From CAVRUZ01 sp963724495 (GTDB lineage: Bacteria; Actinomycetota; Actinomycetes; Propionibacteriales; DAIQRJ01): 64,000 nucleotides of DNA. The notes beneath the pieces are model-generated. The model did no database searches and was not told the DNA's origin. It was given only the letters and a program-made list of their open reading frames with translations. Position numbers and translations under genes: made by a program. The stretch covers positions 507,598 through 571,597 of the forward strand of contig CAVRUZ010000006.1 in NCBI GenBank assembly GCA_963724495.1, written 5' to 3'. Positions 26,718-37,763 of this stretch are shown piece by piece (within the stretch, counting starts at the first letter, position 1; every line of letters begins with the position of its first letter).

Positions 26718-27030
26718 TCGGCCACGACGCACTCCCGCTCACGCCGCGGCTGTGGAGGACGGCTCGAACCGGCCGGGCCTGTGGATGGACGGAGCGTGAC
26801 GCGCCGAGCGCGCAGCGACGCGCCGATGGCTCTTCCGCAGAGGTCGGCAGCGGCGTATACAAGGCAGCACGTCACAAGGCGGATCGGGCACCAACGCGGA
26901 GACCGACCCATCCAGTGCGGGAGTCGAGTCCGAGGATTACCCCCTCGGCCGGCACAGCCAAGGGCACGCATGGCTGCCCCGAACCGCCGGCGTGCGGAGG
27001 CGGCGCACCGATGTCGGTGCGCCGCCTCTC
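26718..27030 (+). ncRNA. Candidate Ms1-like RNA (6S-like RNA of actinobacteria)
   Basis: The 514 bases between cpaE and the next gene hold no credible ORF. A -10-like GACAAT at 26706-26711 would start a plus-strand RNA near 26718. A perfect 14-bp hairpin with loop ATGT (26997-27028), followed by CTCTGTGTCCTG, would end it. The implied size of about 310 nt matches Ms1/MTS2823, the abundant mycobacterial RNA that binds RNA polymerase core. From memory, MTS2823 lies close to ssd (Rv3660c) in M. tuberculosis. Position and size support this; primary sequence was not compared. It could also be an mRNA leader. Confidence 0.35.
26997..27028 (+). terminator. Strong hairpin, probable terminator
   Basis: GAGGCGGCGCACCG, loop ATGT, CGGTGCGCCGCCTC: a perfect 14-bp stem followed by a T-containing but not T-rich tract. 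A second perfect 8-bp hairpin (GCGCCGCC, GGTC, GGCGGCGC) follows at 27046-27065. No plus-strand ORF ends upstream, which supports an RNA gene in this gap. Confidence 0.6.
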
Positions 27031-27093
27031 TGTGTCCTGCCTCCGGCGCCGCCGGTCGGCGGCGCAGGCTTCCCGCAGTGCTTCACCGCTCGG

Positions 27094-27099
27094 TACGGT
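27094..27099 (+). promoter_or_regulatory. -10 element of the methyltransferase gene
   Basis: TACGGT lies nine bases before ATG 27109, a near-leaderless arrangement. Confidence 0.45.
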
Positions 27100-27108
27100 G
27101 TGCCCGCG

Positions 27109-27906
27109 ATGTCCCCGCCCACGAACACAGCTGCTGCGACCGATGACCGCGCCCGGCGTCGGGCCCGCGTGCACGTGGTCCCCTTCGGCCGGGTCGCGGC
27201 CGAGTACACACGGTCCCGTCCGGGCTATCCCCCAGAGCTCACCCGATGGGCCATCGGAACCAAGCCGCTGACGGTGGTCGACATCGGAGCCGGCTCGGGA
27301 CAGATGACGCGAGGATTGTTCGCCGACGGCCATAGTGTGATGGCGATCGAGCCGTCGGCCGAATTCGTGGCGCATCCTGCGTCTTCGGCTGCCGGAGGCG
27401 TCGCGGTCGTGCGGTGGCGGAGGCCCTGCCGCTGCGATCGGGTTCCGTCGACGCGGTCGTCGTCGCACAGGCGCTCCACCTGATGGACTGCGATCGCGCG
27501 CTGCCCGAGTTCGCCCGGGTGCTCCGGCCCGGTGGTGCCCTCGTCGTTGCCTGGAACACCGTCGACACCACCGTTCCCTGGGCCCGGCGCCTCTTCGAGT
27601 TGGTCGGCGTCGATCCCGGATACGCCGAGGGTCCGCTGGATGCCGTCCGCAACCACGACTTCTTCGGGCCCGTTGCCGAACGGCGGGTGCGGCACTGGCA
27701 CGAGGTCACCGTTCGGGCCTGCGCGACTTCGTGGCCTCGATCGGGTCTGTTACTGCGCCGGTCGCACGGAGGAGCGGGACGAACTGCTCGTGCACGTCGA
27801 CCGGTTCTTCGACATCACCACCAACGGCAAGACCCTGCAGTTGCCGCTCGTGGGTGTGGCCCTGCGCGCCTACGCCGCGGCGCTCGCCGATTACCACCGT
27901 TCCTGA
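27109..27906 (+). pseudogene. Class I SAM-dependent methyltransferase, three frameshifts
   Basis: Four reading-frame segments rebuild one ~266-residue enzyme: FGRVAAEYTRSRPGYPPEL and motif I VVDIGAGSGQMTRGL in the first; AEALPLRSGSVDAVVVAQAL and ARVLRPGGALVVAWNT in the second; LRDFVASIGSVT in the third; RDELLVHVDRFFDI to the stop in the fourth. Frame changes fall near 27413, 27716 (GGG run) and 27750. Each is repaired by adding one base. The family is the ubiquinone/menaquinone-type or SAM-methyltransferase 11 group with unknown substrate. Three lesions in 800 bases make real inactivation more likely here than elsewhere in the window. Confidence 0.75.
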
Positions 27907-27908
27907 CG

Positions 27909-29066
27909 ATGGGGCAGGAATTCGATCCGGCGGCCCCCGCCGGGCTCTACTCCGACGGCTGGCTCGGCGACGTGCTGCCGGCCGTCGCTTCGGCCCTCGG
28001 GACCCCACTCGCGGGCTTCACTCCAAGCCTCGAGGTGGCACCGACGCCGCGTGCTGTCGTGGTGCTGGTCGACGGACTGGGGTTCGACCTGCTCCAACGG
28101 CGTCGTGGCCATGCGCCGTTTCTGCGAAGCCTGCTTGACGATACTCGCCGATTGACCGCCGGCTTCCCGTCGACGACTGCGACCAGCATGGGGACGTTCG
28201 GCACCGGGCGGCCGCCAGGTGCCCACGGCCTGCTCGGATACGAGGTCCTCGCGCCCGACCAAGGCGTGCTGCTGAACGAACTCACCTGGAACCTCGACAT
28301 CGACCCGGTGACGTGGCAACCGGTCGAGACCGTGTTCGAAGCCATGCGCCGCCAACAGATGCCGGTCACGTTCGTCGGGCCGGGAAAGTTCGCCGGGTCC
28401 GGCCTCACCGAGGCAGCGCTGCGCGGTGCCACCTTCAGTGCCGCCGACCCGTTCGAACGCCGAGTCGACAACGCCATCGCGGCAATCGGTTCCGCACCCA
28501 GAGGATTCGTCTATGTCTACTGGGGATTCCTCGATCGCGTCGGTCACCAGAAGGGCTGCGAGTCCTATGAGTGGGGCGATGAACTCGCCCACGTCGACGC
28601 CCAGCTCGCCCGATTGGCAGCGCTGGTTCCAAACGACTGCGCAGTCTTGATCACGGCCGATCACGGGATGGTCGACTCCCCCGTGGGCGACCGTGTCGAC
28701 ATCGGTGCCGACCCGGCCCTCGCCAGCGGGGTGCGGCTGGTCGGCGGGGAACCCCGCTGTCGGCAGCTGTACGTCGACGACGGGGCCACCGACGACGTCG
28801 CGGCGGCCTGGACCGAGGTGCTGGAGGGACGCGCAACGGTCTGGACGAGGGCGCAGGCGGTTGCGGCGGGTCTCTTCGGCCCGGTGCGCCCAGATGCCGC
28901 ACCGCGCATTGGCGACGTCGTCGTCGCGATGAGAGATACGTTCACCGTGGTCGACTCGCGCAGCATGTCCAAGTCCCAGCTGGAACTCGTGGGGCACCAC
29001 GGATCCCTGACGAGCGACGAGGTGGGCATCCCCCTGGTCACCATCGCGCCGAGAGCCACCGGCTAG
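27909..29066 (+). CDS. Alkaline-phosphatase-superfamily phosphodiesterase/nucleotide pyrophosphatase
   Basis: The product is 385 aa. The metal-binding Asp is in VVVLVDGLGFDLLQ. The nucleophile Thr lies in FPSTTATSMGTFGTG. The second metal site is ITADHGMVDSP, and a His near the C-terminus is in LVGHHGSLTSDE. These fit the PF01663 type I phosphodiesterase group. Related actinobacterial proteins are annotated as nucleotide pyrophosphatases. There is no signal peptide, so a cytoplasmic role is likely. The ATG lies 2 bases after the stop of the broken methyltransferase. The substrate is unknown. Confidence 0.85.
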   Translation: MGQEFDPAAPAGLYSDGWLGDVLPAVASALGTPLAGFTPSLEVAPTPRAVVVLVDGLGFDLLQRRRGHAPFLRSLLDDTRRLTAGFPSTTATSMGTFGTGRPPGAHGLLGYEVLAPDQGVLLNELTWNLDIDPVTWQPVETVFEAMRRQQMPVTFVGPGKFAGSGLTEAALRGATFSAADPFERRVDNAIAAIGSAPRGFVYVYWGFLDRVGHQKGCESYEWGDELAHVDAQLARLAALVPNDCAVLITADHGMVDSPVGDRVDIGADPALASGVRLVGGEPRCRQLYVDDGATDDVAAAWTEVLEGRATVWTRAQAVAAGLFGPVRPDAAPRIGDVVVAMRDTFTVVDSRSMSKSQLELVGHHGSLTSDEVGIPLVTIAPRATG

Positions 29067-29086
29067 TCAGCCTGAGGAGTGAGCCG

Positions 29087-30437
29087 ATGCCGCGAACTGC
29101 GAACTGGGCCGAGAGGTTGTCCGAACTCGCCGGCGCCGCCGACGTCACCGGCGCCGTGCTCGGAGTCTGGTCCGACGGTGAGCAGTCGATCGACGCGTTC
29201 GGAGTGCTGAACCGGTCGACCGGCGTCGAGGTGACCCCTGACGCGGTGTTCCAGATCGGCTCGGTGACCAAGCTCTGGACCGCGACGATGGTCATGCAGC
29301 TGGTCGATGAGGGCCGCCTCTCGCTGGACGCCACGGTTGCTGAGCTGCTGCCAGGCGCACCTCTGGCAGCGGCCGACTCCATCACCGTGCGCCACCTCCT
29401 GACCCACACGAGCGGGATCGACGGCGACGTGTTCACCGACACCGGGCGCGGGGACGACTGCGTGGACAGGTATGTCGGCCTGCTGGGATCCGCCGAGCAG
29501 GTGTTCGCCCCGGGCGCGGCCTACTCCTACTGCAACGCCGGGTTCGTCGTCCTCGGGCGGTTCATCGAAGTGCTCGACGGACGGACCTGGGATGCGTCGC
29601 TGCACGCCCGACTCATCGAACCGTTCGGGCTCACGTCCACATTCACTCTGCCTGAGCAGGCGATTCTGCACCGCGCCGCCGTGGGTCATATCTCCAATGG
29701 GGACCCCGTGCATCTGTGGCAGTTACCCCGCAGCATCGGGCCGGCCGGGCTGATCACCCAGTCGGCCGCCGACCTGCTGACATTCGCTCGGGCCCAACTC
29801 GACAACGGAGCATCCGTGTTCAGCAGTGCGGCTGCCACCGCCCTCGCCCAGCCCACGGTCGACATCCCCGGGGCTGCCGGCGGACTCACCCATGTCGGAC
29901 TCGCCTGGCGGATCTACGACTGGTCCGGCCGGCGCGTAATCGGGCACGACGGCCTCACGATGGCGCAGATGTCGTTCCTGCGCGTCGATCCCGAGGCAGG
30001 GCTGGCGGTCTGCCTGCTCACGAACTCCGAAAACGCGCCCGCGCTCGCGCAGTCATTGATCTCCGAGGTCTTCGAGTTCCACACCGGTGTCGGGATACCC
30101 GCGCCGCCGGCTCCCGCATCGGGAGTCGAGTGGGCCGACCTGCCCGACGCGGCGCGACACGTGGGTCGCTACGAACGTGCCGGAGTCGCCATCGACGTCG
30201 CGCTCGAAGGCGGGGCCGCCACGATGACGTCGCACGCCACCGGCGACCGCCTCGCGATCGCGGAGGAACCAACCCACGAGTACCGGCTGTACCCGGCCGA
30301 CACGGTCGGGTGAGCGCTTCGTGACCCGGGAGACCGACGACCAGCCCTGGGTGCCGGTCACCTTCGCCCGCCAGCCCGATGGGACTGCCTACCTGTTCAC
30401 GAGTGGGAGGGTGACGCCCAAGGTCACGCGGTCCTGA
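29087..30437 (+). pseudogene. Beta-lactamase-family serine hydrolase, frameshift near the C-terminus
   Basis: The catalytic SxxK is in FQIGSVTKLWTATM, the Tyr motif in YSYCNAGF and the third box in IGHDGLTMAQ, as in class C beta-lactamase/DD-peptidase relatives. Many such proteins are esterases, so resistance should not be assumed. The frame stops at 30313 (408 aa) after YRLYPADTVG. One frame over, the family's usual C-terminal strand continues as ERFVTRETDDQPWVPVTF and ends VTPKVTRS at 30437. One extra G in GGG at 30308-30310 explains it. No secretion signal is visible. Strong GAGGAGTGA ribosome site before ATG 29087. Confidence 0.75.
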
Positions 30438-30501
30438 CCGGCAGGCCTTGGCCGGTCCGGGACCTCGCCCGCCTCCCGGGTTCGCAGCCGAAGCTCGGCG
30501 G

Positions 30502-30507
30502 TAGGTT
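30502..30507 (+). promoter_or_regulatory. -10 element of acs
   Basis: TAGGTT, about 35 bases before a GAAGGAGA ribosome site and ATG 30545. It overlaps the only upstream in-frame start (TTG 30506), which argues that translation begins at 30545. Confidence 0.45.
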
Positions 30508-30544
30508 GGCCGACGCACCCACGCCGGCGAAGGAGACGCAGACC

Positions 30545-32539
<1,995 letters not shown>

Positions 32540-32553
32540 CCAGATTCGCTAAA

Positions 32554-32603
32554 CCAGCAAGGAAAGGGCCCGCTCGGACATGTCCGAGCGGGCCCTCTGC
32601 TGG
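32554..32603. terminator. Bidirectional terminator between acs and the F420-type oxidoreductase
   Basis: A perfect 16-bp inverted repeat without a loop gap (AGGGCCCGCTCGGACA at 32565-32580 and its complement to 32596) is flanked by CCAGCA/TGCTGG. It lies between two convergent stops. The strongest hairpin in the window. Confidence 0.85.
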
Positions 32604-32613
32604 TGGTTCAGGC

Positions 32614-33576
32614 TCAGGCGAACTGCTTGATAGCGTCCGCCACCGGCTGCAGCAGCGACGTGTCGTAGGCGACGCCACCCACGTAGTAGATGATGTAGTC
32701 CGCGCCCGCAGCGAGCGCGCGCTCGGTGGCATCGGTGATCTGCTGAGGCGACCCGATGATCGTGCCGTTCTTGAACTTCTCGAAGGGCACGCCTCCCCTG
32801 GCCTTCTCGGTCGCCTTCTCCGGGTCGTCACCGTCTGCCAATGGGAAGACGTTCAGCGAAGTGGACTTGATGATCTCGCCGAAGTCGCGCCCCAGCTTGT
32901 CGCAGTGGCCCTTGAGAACACTCAGCTTGTGCTCGATCACTTCGGGGTTCCCGCCACCCACGTTGCAGGCATTGGCGTACTGGGCAACGAGTTTCAGCGT
33001 CACCTGCTCACCGCCGCCACCGATCCACAGTGATGGGTGCGGCTGCCGGACGCCCTTCGGCTCGTTGTAGGGCCCGTCGATCGAGTAGTACTCACCCTTG
33101 AACACCGGCCGGTCCTCGGTCCACATCTTGTGAATGATCTGCACTGCTTCGCGGAAGGCCCGCATCCGGTCGCGGGTCTCGGTCCACTCGTAGCCGTAGG
33201 CGTTCCACTCGTGCTCGTACCAGCCCGCTCCGATGCCGGCGTACAACCGGCCCGCCGCGGCGACGTCGACCGACGACGAGATCTTGGCGTAGAGGGAGGG
33301 GTTGCGGTAGCCGTTGCAGCCCACCATCTGGCCGACGTTGACGCGCTTGGTGTCACGGGCGAGTGCGGTGGTCGCGGTCCAGCACTCGAAGGTGGTGTTC
33401 ATCGTCGGCTCGGGCACGGTGTGGAAGTGGTCGAACAGCCAGACCGAATCCCAGAATTCGCGGTCTGCCACGCGGGCGACCTCGGTCATCGCCTCCCATT
33501 GCTCCACCGGGTCGGCGATGTGCACCAGGTCCATCTTCCAACCCTGCGGTACGAAAACCCCGAATCGTGCGCTCAT
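32614..33576 (-). CDS. LLM-class F420-dependent oxidoreductase
   Basis: The product is 320 aa with the luciferase-like TIM-barrel plan: SVWLFDHFHT near the N-terminus, VGCNGYRNPSLYAKISSSVD, RLYAGIGAGWYEHEWNAYGY and HPSLWIGGGGEQVTLKLVAQ. These are common in the coenzyme-F420 branch (TIGR03560-like). The substrate cannot be read from sequence. The single gene has a GAGGAGAGC ribosome site. It converges on acs. Confidence 0.85.
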   Translation of the reverse strand: MSARFGVFVPQGWKMDLVHIADPVEQWEAMTEVARVADREFWDSVWLFDHFHTVPEPTMNTTFECWTATTALARDTKRVNVGQMVGCNGYRNPSLYAKISSSVDVAAAGRLYAGIGAGWYEHEWNAYGYEWTETRDRMRAFREAVQIIHKMWTEDRPVFKGEYYSIDGPYNEPKGVRQPHPSLWIGGGGEQVTLKLVAQYANACNVGGGNPEVIEHKLSVLKGHCDKLGRDFGEIIKSTSLNVFPLADGDDPEKATEKARGGVPFEKFKNGTIIGSPQQITDATERALAAGADYIIYYVGGVAYDTSLLQPVADAIKQFA

Positions 33577-33702
33577 GCTCTCCTCCTCGTCGTGACCGGG
33601 TTACCCGGCCGGTGGAGCGGGACTCCCAGCTCCGCCGACCGACACTAATCTCCGCGCACGCTCGGATGAGCGACAGCCCCGGTCCCGTGGCAGGCTTGGG
33701 CC

Positions 33703-34611
33703 ATGTCCGGCACAGAGTCCGTCGACGGGCCGGCCGGCAGGCAGCAGACGGAAACGCGGCACGGAGAAGCCCTGCACGCGGGCGACGGGCGGGTGCAGAC
33801 CTGGCTCTCCCTGCTCACCAACCGCGCCAAGCGCCACCAGCGTGCCTCGTTCGTCGTGCAGGGAGTCCGGCCCATCAGCCAGGCCGTCGAGCATGCGTGG
33901 CCGCTGCATGCCCTGCTCGTGAACAGCTCGGTTCCGCTCTCGGCCTGGGCCCGAGACGTGCTGCGACGCAGCCGAGCCGAGCGGCATCTACTCGAGCCCG
34001 ACCTGCTGAGCCAGTTCGGACAGCAGGAGCACTGTCCCGAACTTGTCGCCATAGCCGAGATGCCGCCCGACGCGATGAGCCGGATCGAGCCGCGATCGGG
34101 GCTGGTCGTCGTCGTCGACAGGCCGACCCAGAGCGGGAACCTCGGCAGCATCATCCGCAGCGCCGATGCCTTCGGCGCTGATGGGGTCGTGGTCACCGGC
34201 CATGGTGTCGACCCGTACGAGCCGGCCGGTGTGCGCGCGACCACGGGATCGTTGTTCGCGCTCCCGACCGTCCATGCACCCGCGCCGGCAGCCGTCGTCG
34301 ACTGGGTGGCGGAGGCGATGCCGGACGCGCAGATCGTGGGCACCGACGAGGACGGGGAGGCCATTACCTCCGACACGGTCGACCTCACCAGACCGACAAT
34401 TCTCGTTCTGGGCAACGAGACCCGGGGCATGTCCCAGGCGTGGCGCACCGCATGCGACCTGGTGGTGCGCATCCCCATGGTGGGTGCCGCGAGTTCGCTC
34501 AACGTCGCCAACGCGGGGTCGATCCTGCTCTACGAGGCACACCGGCAACGGACCGCCGACCGGTCCCGATGGCACTACGGTCGCGACGACGGCGTGGCTA
34601 ACGGCCGATAG
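33703..34611 (+). CDS. TrmH/SpoU family RNA 2'-O-methyltransferase
   Basis: The product is 302 aa. After a substrate-binding N-terminal domain (about 25-130), the SPOUT domain shows motif 1 NLGSIIRSADAFGADGVVV, motif 2 LVLGNETRGMSQAW and motif 3 IPMVGAASSLNVANAGSILL, which form the knotted SAM site. It probably methylates tRNA or rRNA ribose. The exact target is unclear. The ATG has CAGGCT six bases upstream, so a leaderless mRNA is possible. Confidence 0.88.
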   Translation: MSGTESVDGPAGRQQTETRHGEALHAGDGRVQTWLSLLTNRAKRHQRASFVVQGVRPISQAVEHAWPLHALLVNSSVPLSAWARDVLRRSRAERHLLEPDLLSQFGQQEHCPELVAIAEMPPDAMSRIEPRSGLVVVVDRPTQSGNLGSIIRSADAFGADGVVVTGHGVDPYEPAGVRATTGSLFALPTVHAPAPAAVVDWVAEAMPDAQIVGTDEDGEAITSDTVDLTRPTILVLGNETRGMSQAWRTACDLVVRIPMVGAASSLNVANAGSILLYEAHRQRTADRSRWHYGRDDGVANGR

Positions 34612-34697
34612 GGTCCGCCCGCAGGGCCGGCCTACCGGCGTTGCACCCCGTCGGGGGGTAAGCGAAGATCAGGGCTCGATCGACCAGGAGGCACGGC

Positions 34698-35111
34698 ATG
34701 CCGAGCACGCAGGAAAAGTCCCTCGGGCAACTCGTGGCAGCGGCAACCGCGGACATCTCTGCCCTGATCCGCGGTGAGATCGCCCTCGCGAAGTCGGAGC
34801 TGAAGATCTCGGTGTCGGCCGGCGCCACGGGGGTCGGCCTGTTCGCTGGAGCCGCCTTCCTCGCCCTGCTGGCGGTCATCCTGCTGACGATCACCATGGC
34901 GCTCGGCCTCGAAGCCCTTGGCGTACCCGGTTGGCTGTCGTTCCTGATCGTGGCGGTCTTCCTGCTGCTCGTGGGAGTCGTCCTCGGGTTGCTGGGACGC
35001 CGCTCGTTCAGGAAGGTCGGGCCGCCGCGCCGCACGATCGCCTCGGTCCAGGACGTGAGGGAGATCCTGCACCGCAGCGACACCCCGGCGGTAACCTCCA
35101 GCCGGGACTAA
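34698..35111 (+). CDS. Holin-superfamily-like membrane protein (Rv3669 type)
   Basis: The product is 137 aa. An amphipathic N-terminal part (LVAAATADISALIRGEIALA) is followed by two membrane helices at about 45-75 and 82-105 and a basic cytosolic tail. The plan fits the actinobacterial holin-X / DUF1469 phage-holin III group. No lysis role is implied by context. It is a conserved neighbour of the acs and hydrolase genes. AGGAGGCACGGC precedes the ATG. Confidence 0.8.
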   Translation: MPSTQEKSLGQLVAAATADISALIRGEIALAKSELKISVSAGATGVGLFAGAAFLALLAVILLTITMALGLEALGVPGWLSFLIVAVFLLLVGVVLGLLGRRSFRKVGPPRRTIASVQDVREILHRSDTPAVTSSRD

Positions 35112-35115
35112 CGAC

Positions 35116-36081
35116 GTGCCCGGGCGGCGTCGATCCGGCTCACCGCCGGACGTTCTCTCGACCATCGAGCTGCCCGGCCCCTGGCAGCATCTCCGCCTGT
35201 CCGCGCACGGAGCCCGCTTCCACGTCGCGGTCAGCGGCACGGGTCCCCTCGTCCTGCTCCTGCACGGATTCCCGGAGTTCTGGTGGACCTGGCGGCACCA
35301 ACTGCCCGCTCTCGAGGCGGCCGGCTTCCGGGCCGCGGCGATGGACCTGCGCGGGTACGGCTCCTCCGACAAGACGCCTCGCGGCTACGACCCGGTGACG
35401 CTCGCGGGCGACGTCGCGGCCGTGATCAGCGCGCTCGGTGAGCAGAGCGCGATCGTCGTCGGGCACGGGTGGGGCGGGATCGTGGCCTGGGCGGTCGCGA
35501 CCGTCCATCCGCGCCACGTTCACGGCCTCGTGGCCGTCGGCGCTCCTCATCCATTGCTGATGCGGTCGCGCCGCCACCTCTCTGCCCGCGCCCGGCAGCT
35601 GGCAACGCTGTCGGCCATGCAACTTCCCTGGATTCCCGAGCGGGCGCTCATCGCCGACGACGCCGCGATGGTCGAACGGCTGCTGCGCAGGTGGAGCGCT
35701 CCGGGTGCGGCGTTCCCGAACGGGGAGGAGGCGGCCCGCTACCGGGCCGCGATGCGTATCTGGCCGGCGTCGCACTGCGCGATGGAGTACCAACGGTGGC
35801 TGGTGCGCTCCTACCTCCGAAGCGACGGCCGCCGGTTCGTCGGCCGGCTCACCCAGCCGGTCCGATGCCCGGTGCTGCAGGTGCACGGTCTCGACGACCC
35901 GGCCATGCCGGCCGACCTGGCCAGGCGGAGCGACGCACACGTGGCGGCCCCGTTCACCTGGGAGCCCTTGCTGGGCGCAGGACACTTCCCGCACGAGGAG
36001 CGGCCGCACGCCTTCAACGCCGCCCTCCTCGGCTGGCTGTCACACCAGCACTCGGCCGGTCGCGTGGGCAGCATCTCCTAA
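35116..36081 (+). CDS. Alpha/beta hydrolase, epoxide-hydrolase-like (EphE position), nucleophile replaced by Gly
   Basis: The product is 321 aa. The oxyanion HGFP motif is in LLHGFPEFWWTWRHQL, then LRGYGSSDKTPRGYD. The nucleophile elbow reads VVGHGWGGIVAW. Epoxide hydrolases have Asp here (GHDWGG) and serine hydrolases have Ser. The acid and base are present in VHGLDDPAMP and GAGHFPHEERP. With Gly at the elbow, normal covalent catalysis looks impossible, so this may be a non-catalytic or differently acting relative. Start GTG 35116, five bases after the previous stop. It occupies the Rv3670 position. Confidence 0.8.
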   Translation: MPGRRRSGSPPDVLSTIELPGPWQHLRLSAHGARFHVAVSGTGPLVLLLHGFPEFWWTWRHQLPALEAAGFRAAAMDLRGYGSSDKTPRGYDPVTLAGDVAAVISALGEQSAIVVGHGWGGIVAWAVATVHPRHVHGLVAVGAPHPLLMRSRRHLSARARQLATLSAMQLPWIPERALIADDAAMVERLLRRWSAPGAAFPNGEEAARYRAAMRIWPASHCAMEYQRWLVRSYLRSDGRRFVGRLTQPVRCPVLQVHGLDDPAMPADLARRSDAHVAAPFTWEPLLGAGHFPHEERPHAFNAALLGWLSHQHSAGRVGSIS

Positions 36082-36110
36082 GGGCAAGGATTCCTAAGGC
36101 TCCCTACACA

Positions 36111-36863
36111 TCAGGGATTGTCGGGGACGCCCGGCCGGAGGAGCTCCTGGTAGTCGGCGAGCTGCACGTCGCGGGCGGGCCAACCGACCTTGGGGACGAG
36201 CCCGAGATCCTCCGCGACGCGGAGAAGGCCCTGGACCACGCCGCCGGTGAATCCCCAGATCAGCAGGTCGTCGACGACGAAGCCACGCCCGAGGCGTCCG
36301 GACGGATGCACCACCCGGACGCGCACGTCCGGATCGAGCAGCCGACTCACCGGCACGGGCAGCACCCGTGCCACCTCGGCCGGATCGACGGCACCGACCG
36401 CGCTCGGGGTGTGCCACCAGCCCAGAACCGGGACCACGATGGATCTGCTCGGAAGAATGCCGAGGCGCGGCAGGGTTGCGAGCACCTCGACCCCATCCGG
36501 GTCCAGTCCGGTCTCCTCTCCTGCCTCCCGGAGGGCAGCACCCACGGCACCGTCGTCGTCGGGATCCACCCGGCCGCCCGGAAAGGCGGGTTGGGCGGCA
36601 TGCGAGCGCAGCGTGTGTGCGCGCTGGGTCACCAGCAGTTCGAGCTCAGGGAGCTGCAGGTCGTGGAGCGTCTCCTCCCCCGCGGCGACGAGCTTCAGGT
36701 GCTCCGGGGTGGGTCCGAAGAGCACGAGCACGGCGGACTCCCGCCCGTCCGCCGGGGGCGGAATTGCCGAGAAGCGGGTCGGTGGCTCCTGCGCGGCGGC
36801 CTCGGCGAGCCGCAGGAGCGACCTCGGTGCGGTGAGCTGCCCCGGCCGGTCCGACCTGCTCAC
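36111..36863 (-). CDS. NUDIX hydrolase, CoA-pyrophosphatase-like
   Basis: The product is 250 aa. The Nudix box reads FPGGRVDPDDDGAVGAALRE followed by AGEETGL. The GX5E glutamate is replaced by Asp, but REAGEE is complete. Flanking LVTQRAHTLRSHAAQPAF resembles CoA/NADH-pyrophosphatase-type nudix proteins (Rv3672c position). The GTG start at 36863 overlaps the nth stop by four bases (GTGA). The serine protease MarP, its neighbour in mycobacteria, is absent between this gene and the hydrolase at 35116. Confidence 0.88.
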   Translation of the reverse strand: MSRSDRPGQLTAPRSLLRLAEAAAQEPPTRFSAIPPPADGRESAVLVLFGPTPEHLKLVAAGEETLHDLQLPELELLVTQRAHTLRSHAAQPAFPGGRVDPDDDGAVGAALREAGEETGLDPDGVEVLATLPRLGILPSRSIVVPVLGWWHTPSAVGAVDPAEVARVLPVPVSRLLDPDVRVRVVHPSGRLGRGFVVDDLLIWGFTGGVVQGLLRVAEDLGLVPKVGWPARDVQLADYQELLRPGVPDNP

Positions 36864-37582
36864 CGTGGCGGCCCGTCCTTGACCAGCTTGGCGGCCTTGG
36901 CCGGGTCGGTCTCGCCCACACCGAACGACGGGCACAGCGCGGCCAGCGGGCACACACCGCAGGCCGGCTTCTTCGCGTGACAACGGCGGCGGCCGTGCCA
37001 GATGAGCAGCTGCGACAGCATCGTCCAGTCCTTGCGGGGGAACAGCGTCCCTACCTCGGCCTCCACCTTCACCGGGTCGTCGGACGTGGTCCAGCCGAAG
37101 CGGCGCACGAGCCGGCCGAAGTGCGTGTCGACGGTGATGCCGGGCACCCCGAAGGCGTTGCCGAGAACGACGTTGGCGGTCTTGCGGCCGACGCCGGGAA
37201 GCGTGACGAGGTCCTTCAGCCGGCCGGGGACTTCGCCGCCGAACCCCTCGACGAGGGCCTTCGAGAGGCCGATCAGCGAGACCGTCTTCGCCCGGAAGAA
37301 GCCCGTGGGCGCGATCATGGTCTCGAGAACGGCCGGGTCCGCCTCCGCGAACGCCGCCGCATCGGGGTAGGCCGCGAAGAGAGCCGGCGTCACCTGATTC
37401 ACGCGGACGTCGGTCGTCTGCGCCGACAGCACGGTCGCCACCAGCAGCTGGAAGGGGTTGGTGAAGTCCAGCTCGCAGTGCGCGTCGGGATAGGTGTCGG
37501 CGAGGATGCGGTGCATCCGGCGAGCCCGCCGCACCAGTGCGGTCCTCGACGTCGAGCCGCGGGTGGCAGAACCGGCAGTCAC
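36860..37582 (-). CDS. nth: Endonuclease III
   Basis: This bifunctional DNA glycosylase/AP lyase removes oxidised pyrimidines. The product is 240 aa. The helix-hairpin-helix with catalytic Lys is LVTLPGVGRKTANVVLGNAF, and the catalytic Asp is in ITVDTHFGRL. The [4Fe-4S] cluster cysteines follow C-x6-C-x2-C-x5-C in CHAKKPACGVCPLAALC. All are intact. I chose GTG 37582 because the frame upstream is unlike Nth. It is coupled to the nudix gene. Confidence 0.93.
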   Translation of the reverse strand: MTAGSATRGSTSRTALVRRARRMHRILADTYPDAHCELDFTNPFQLLVATVLSAQTTDVRVNQVTPALFAAYPDAAAFAEADPAVLETMIAPTGFFRAKTVSLIGLSKALVEGFGGEVPGRLKDLVTLPGVGRKTANVVLGNAFGVPGITVDTHFGRLVRRFGWTTSDDPVKVEAEVGTLFPRKDWTMLSQLLIWHGRRRCHAKKPACGVCPLAALCPSFGVGETDPAKAAKLVKDGPPR

Positions 37583-37763
37583 GGGCGCCAGCACACCACA
37601 GGCCACCCACGGCTGCGGCCGGTCTTCGCACCGCGGTCGTCGCGAGACATGCAACCGGGCGGGCGCTGTGCGGGGCAGATGTCGGCATAGGTCGCCATTC
37701 GCCCCATTGCCGTGCATGTCTCGGAACAGCTGGGCAGGTCCGGGCGTTTCGCCGGGTGATGCC

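Noticed and set aside
29087..30437. Beta-lactamase (antibiotic resistance) call for the serine hydrolase
   Set aside because: Motifs are shared by esterases and DD-peptidases, and there is no secretion signal.
30506..30544. TTG start giving 13 extra residues to acs
   Set aside because: It lies within the probable -10 box; AAGGAG and ATG 30545 form a normal start.
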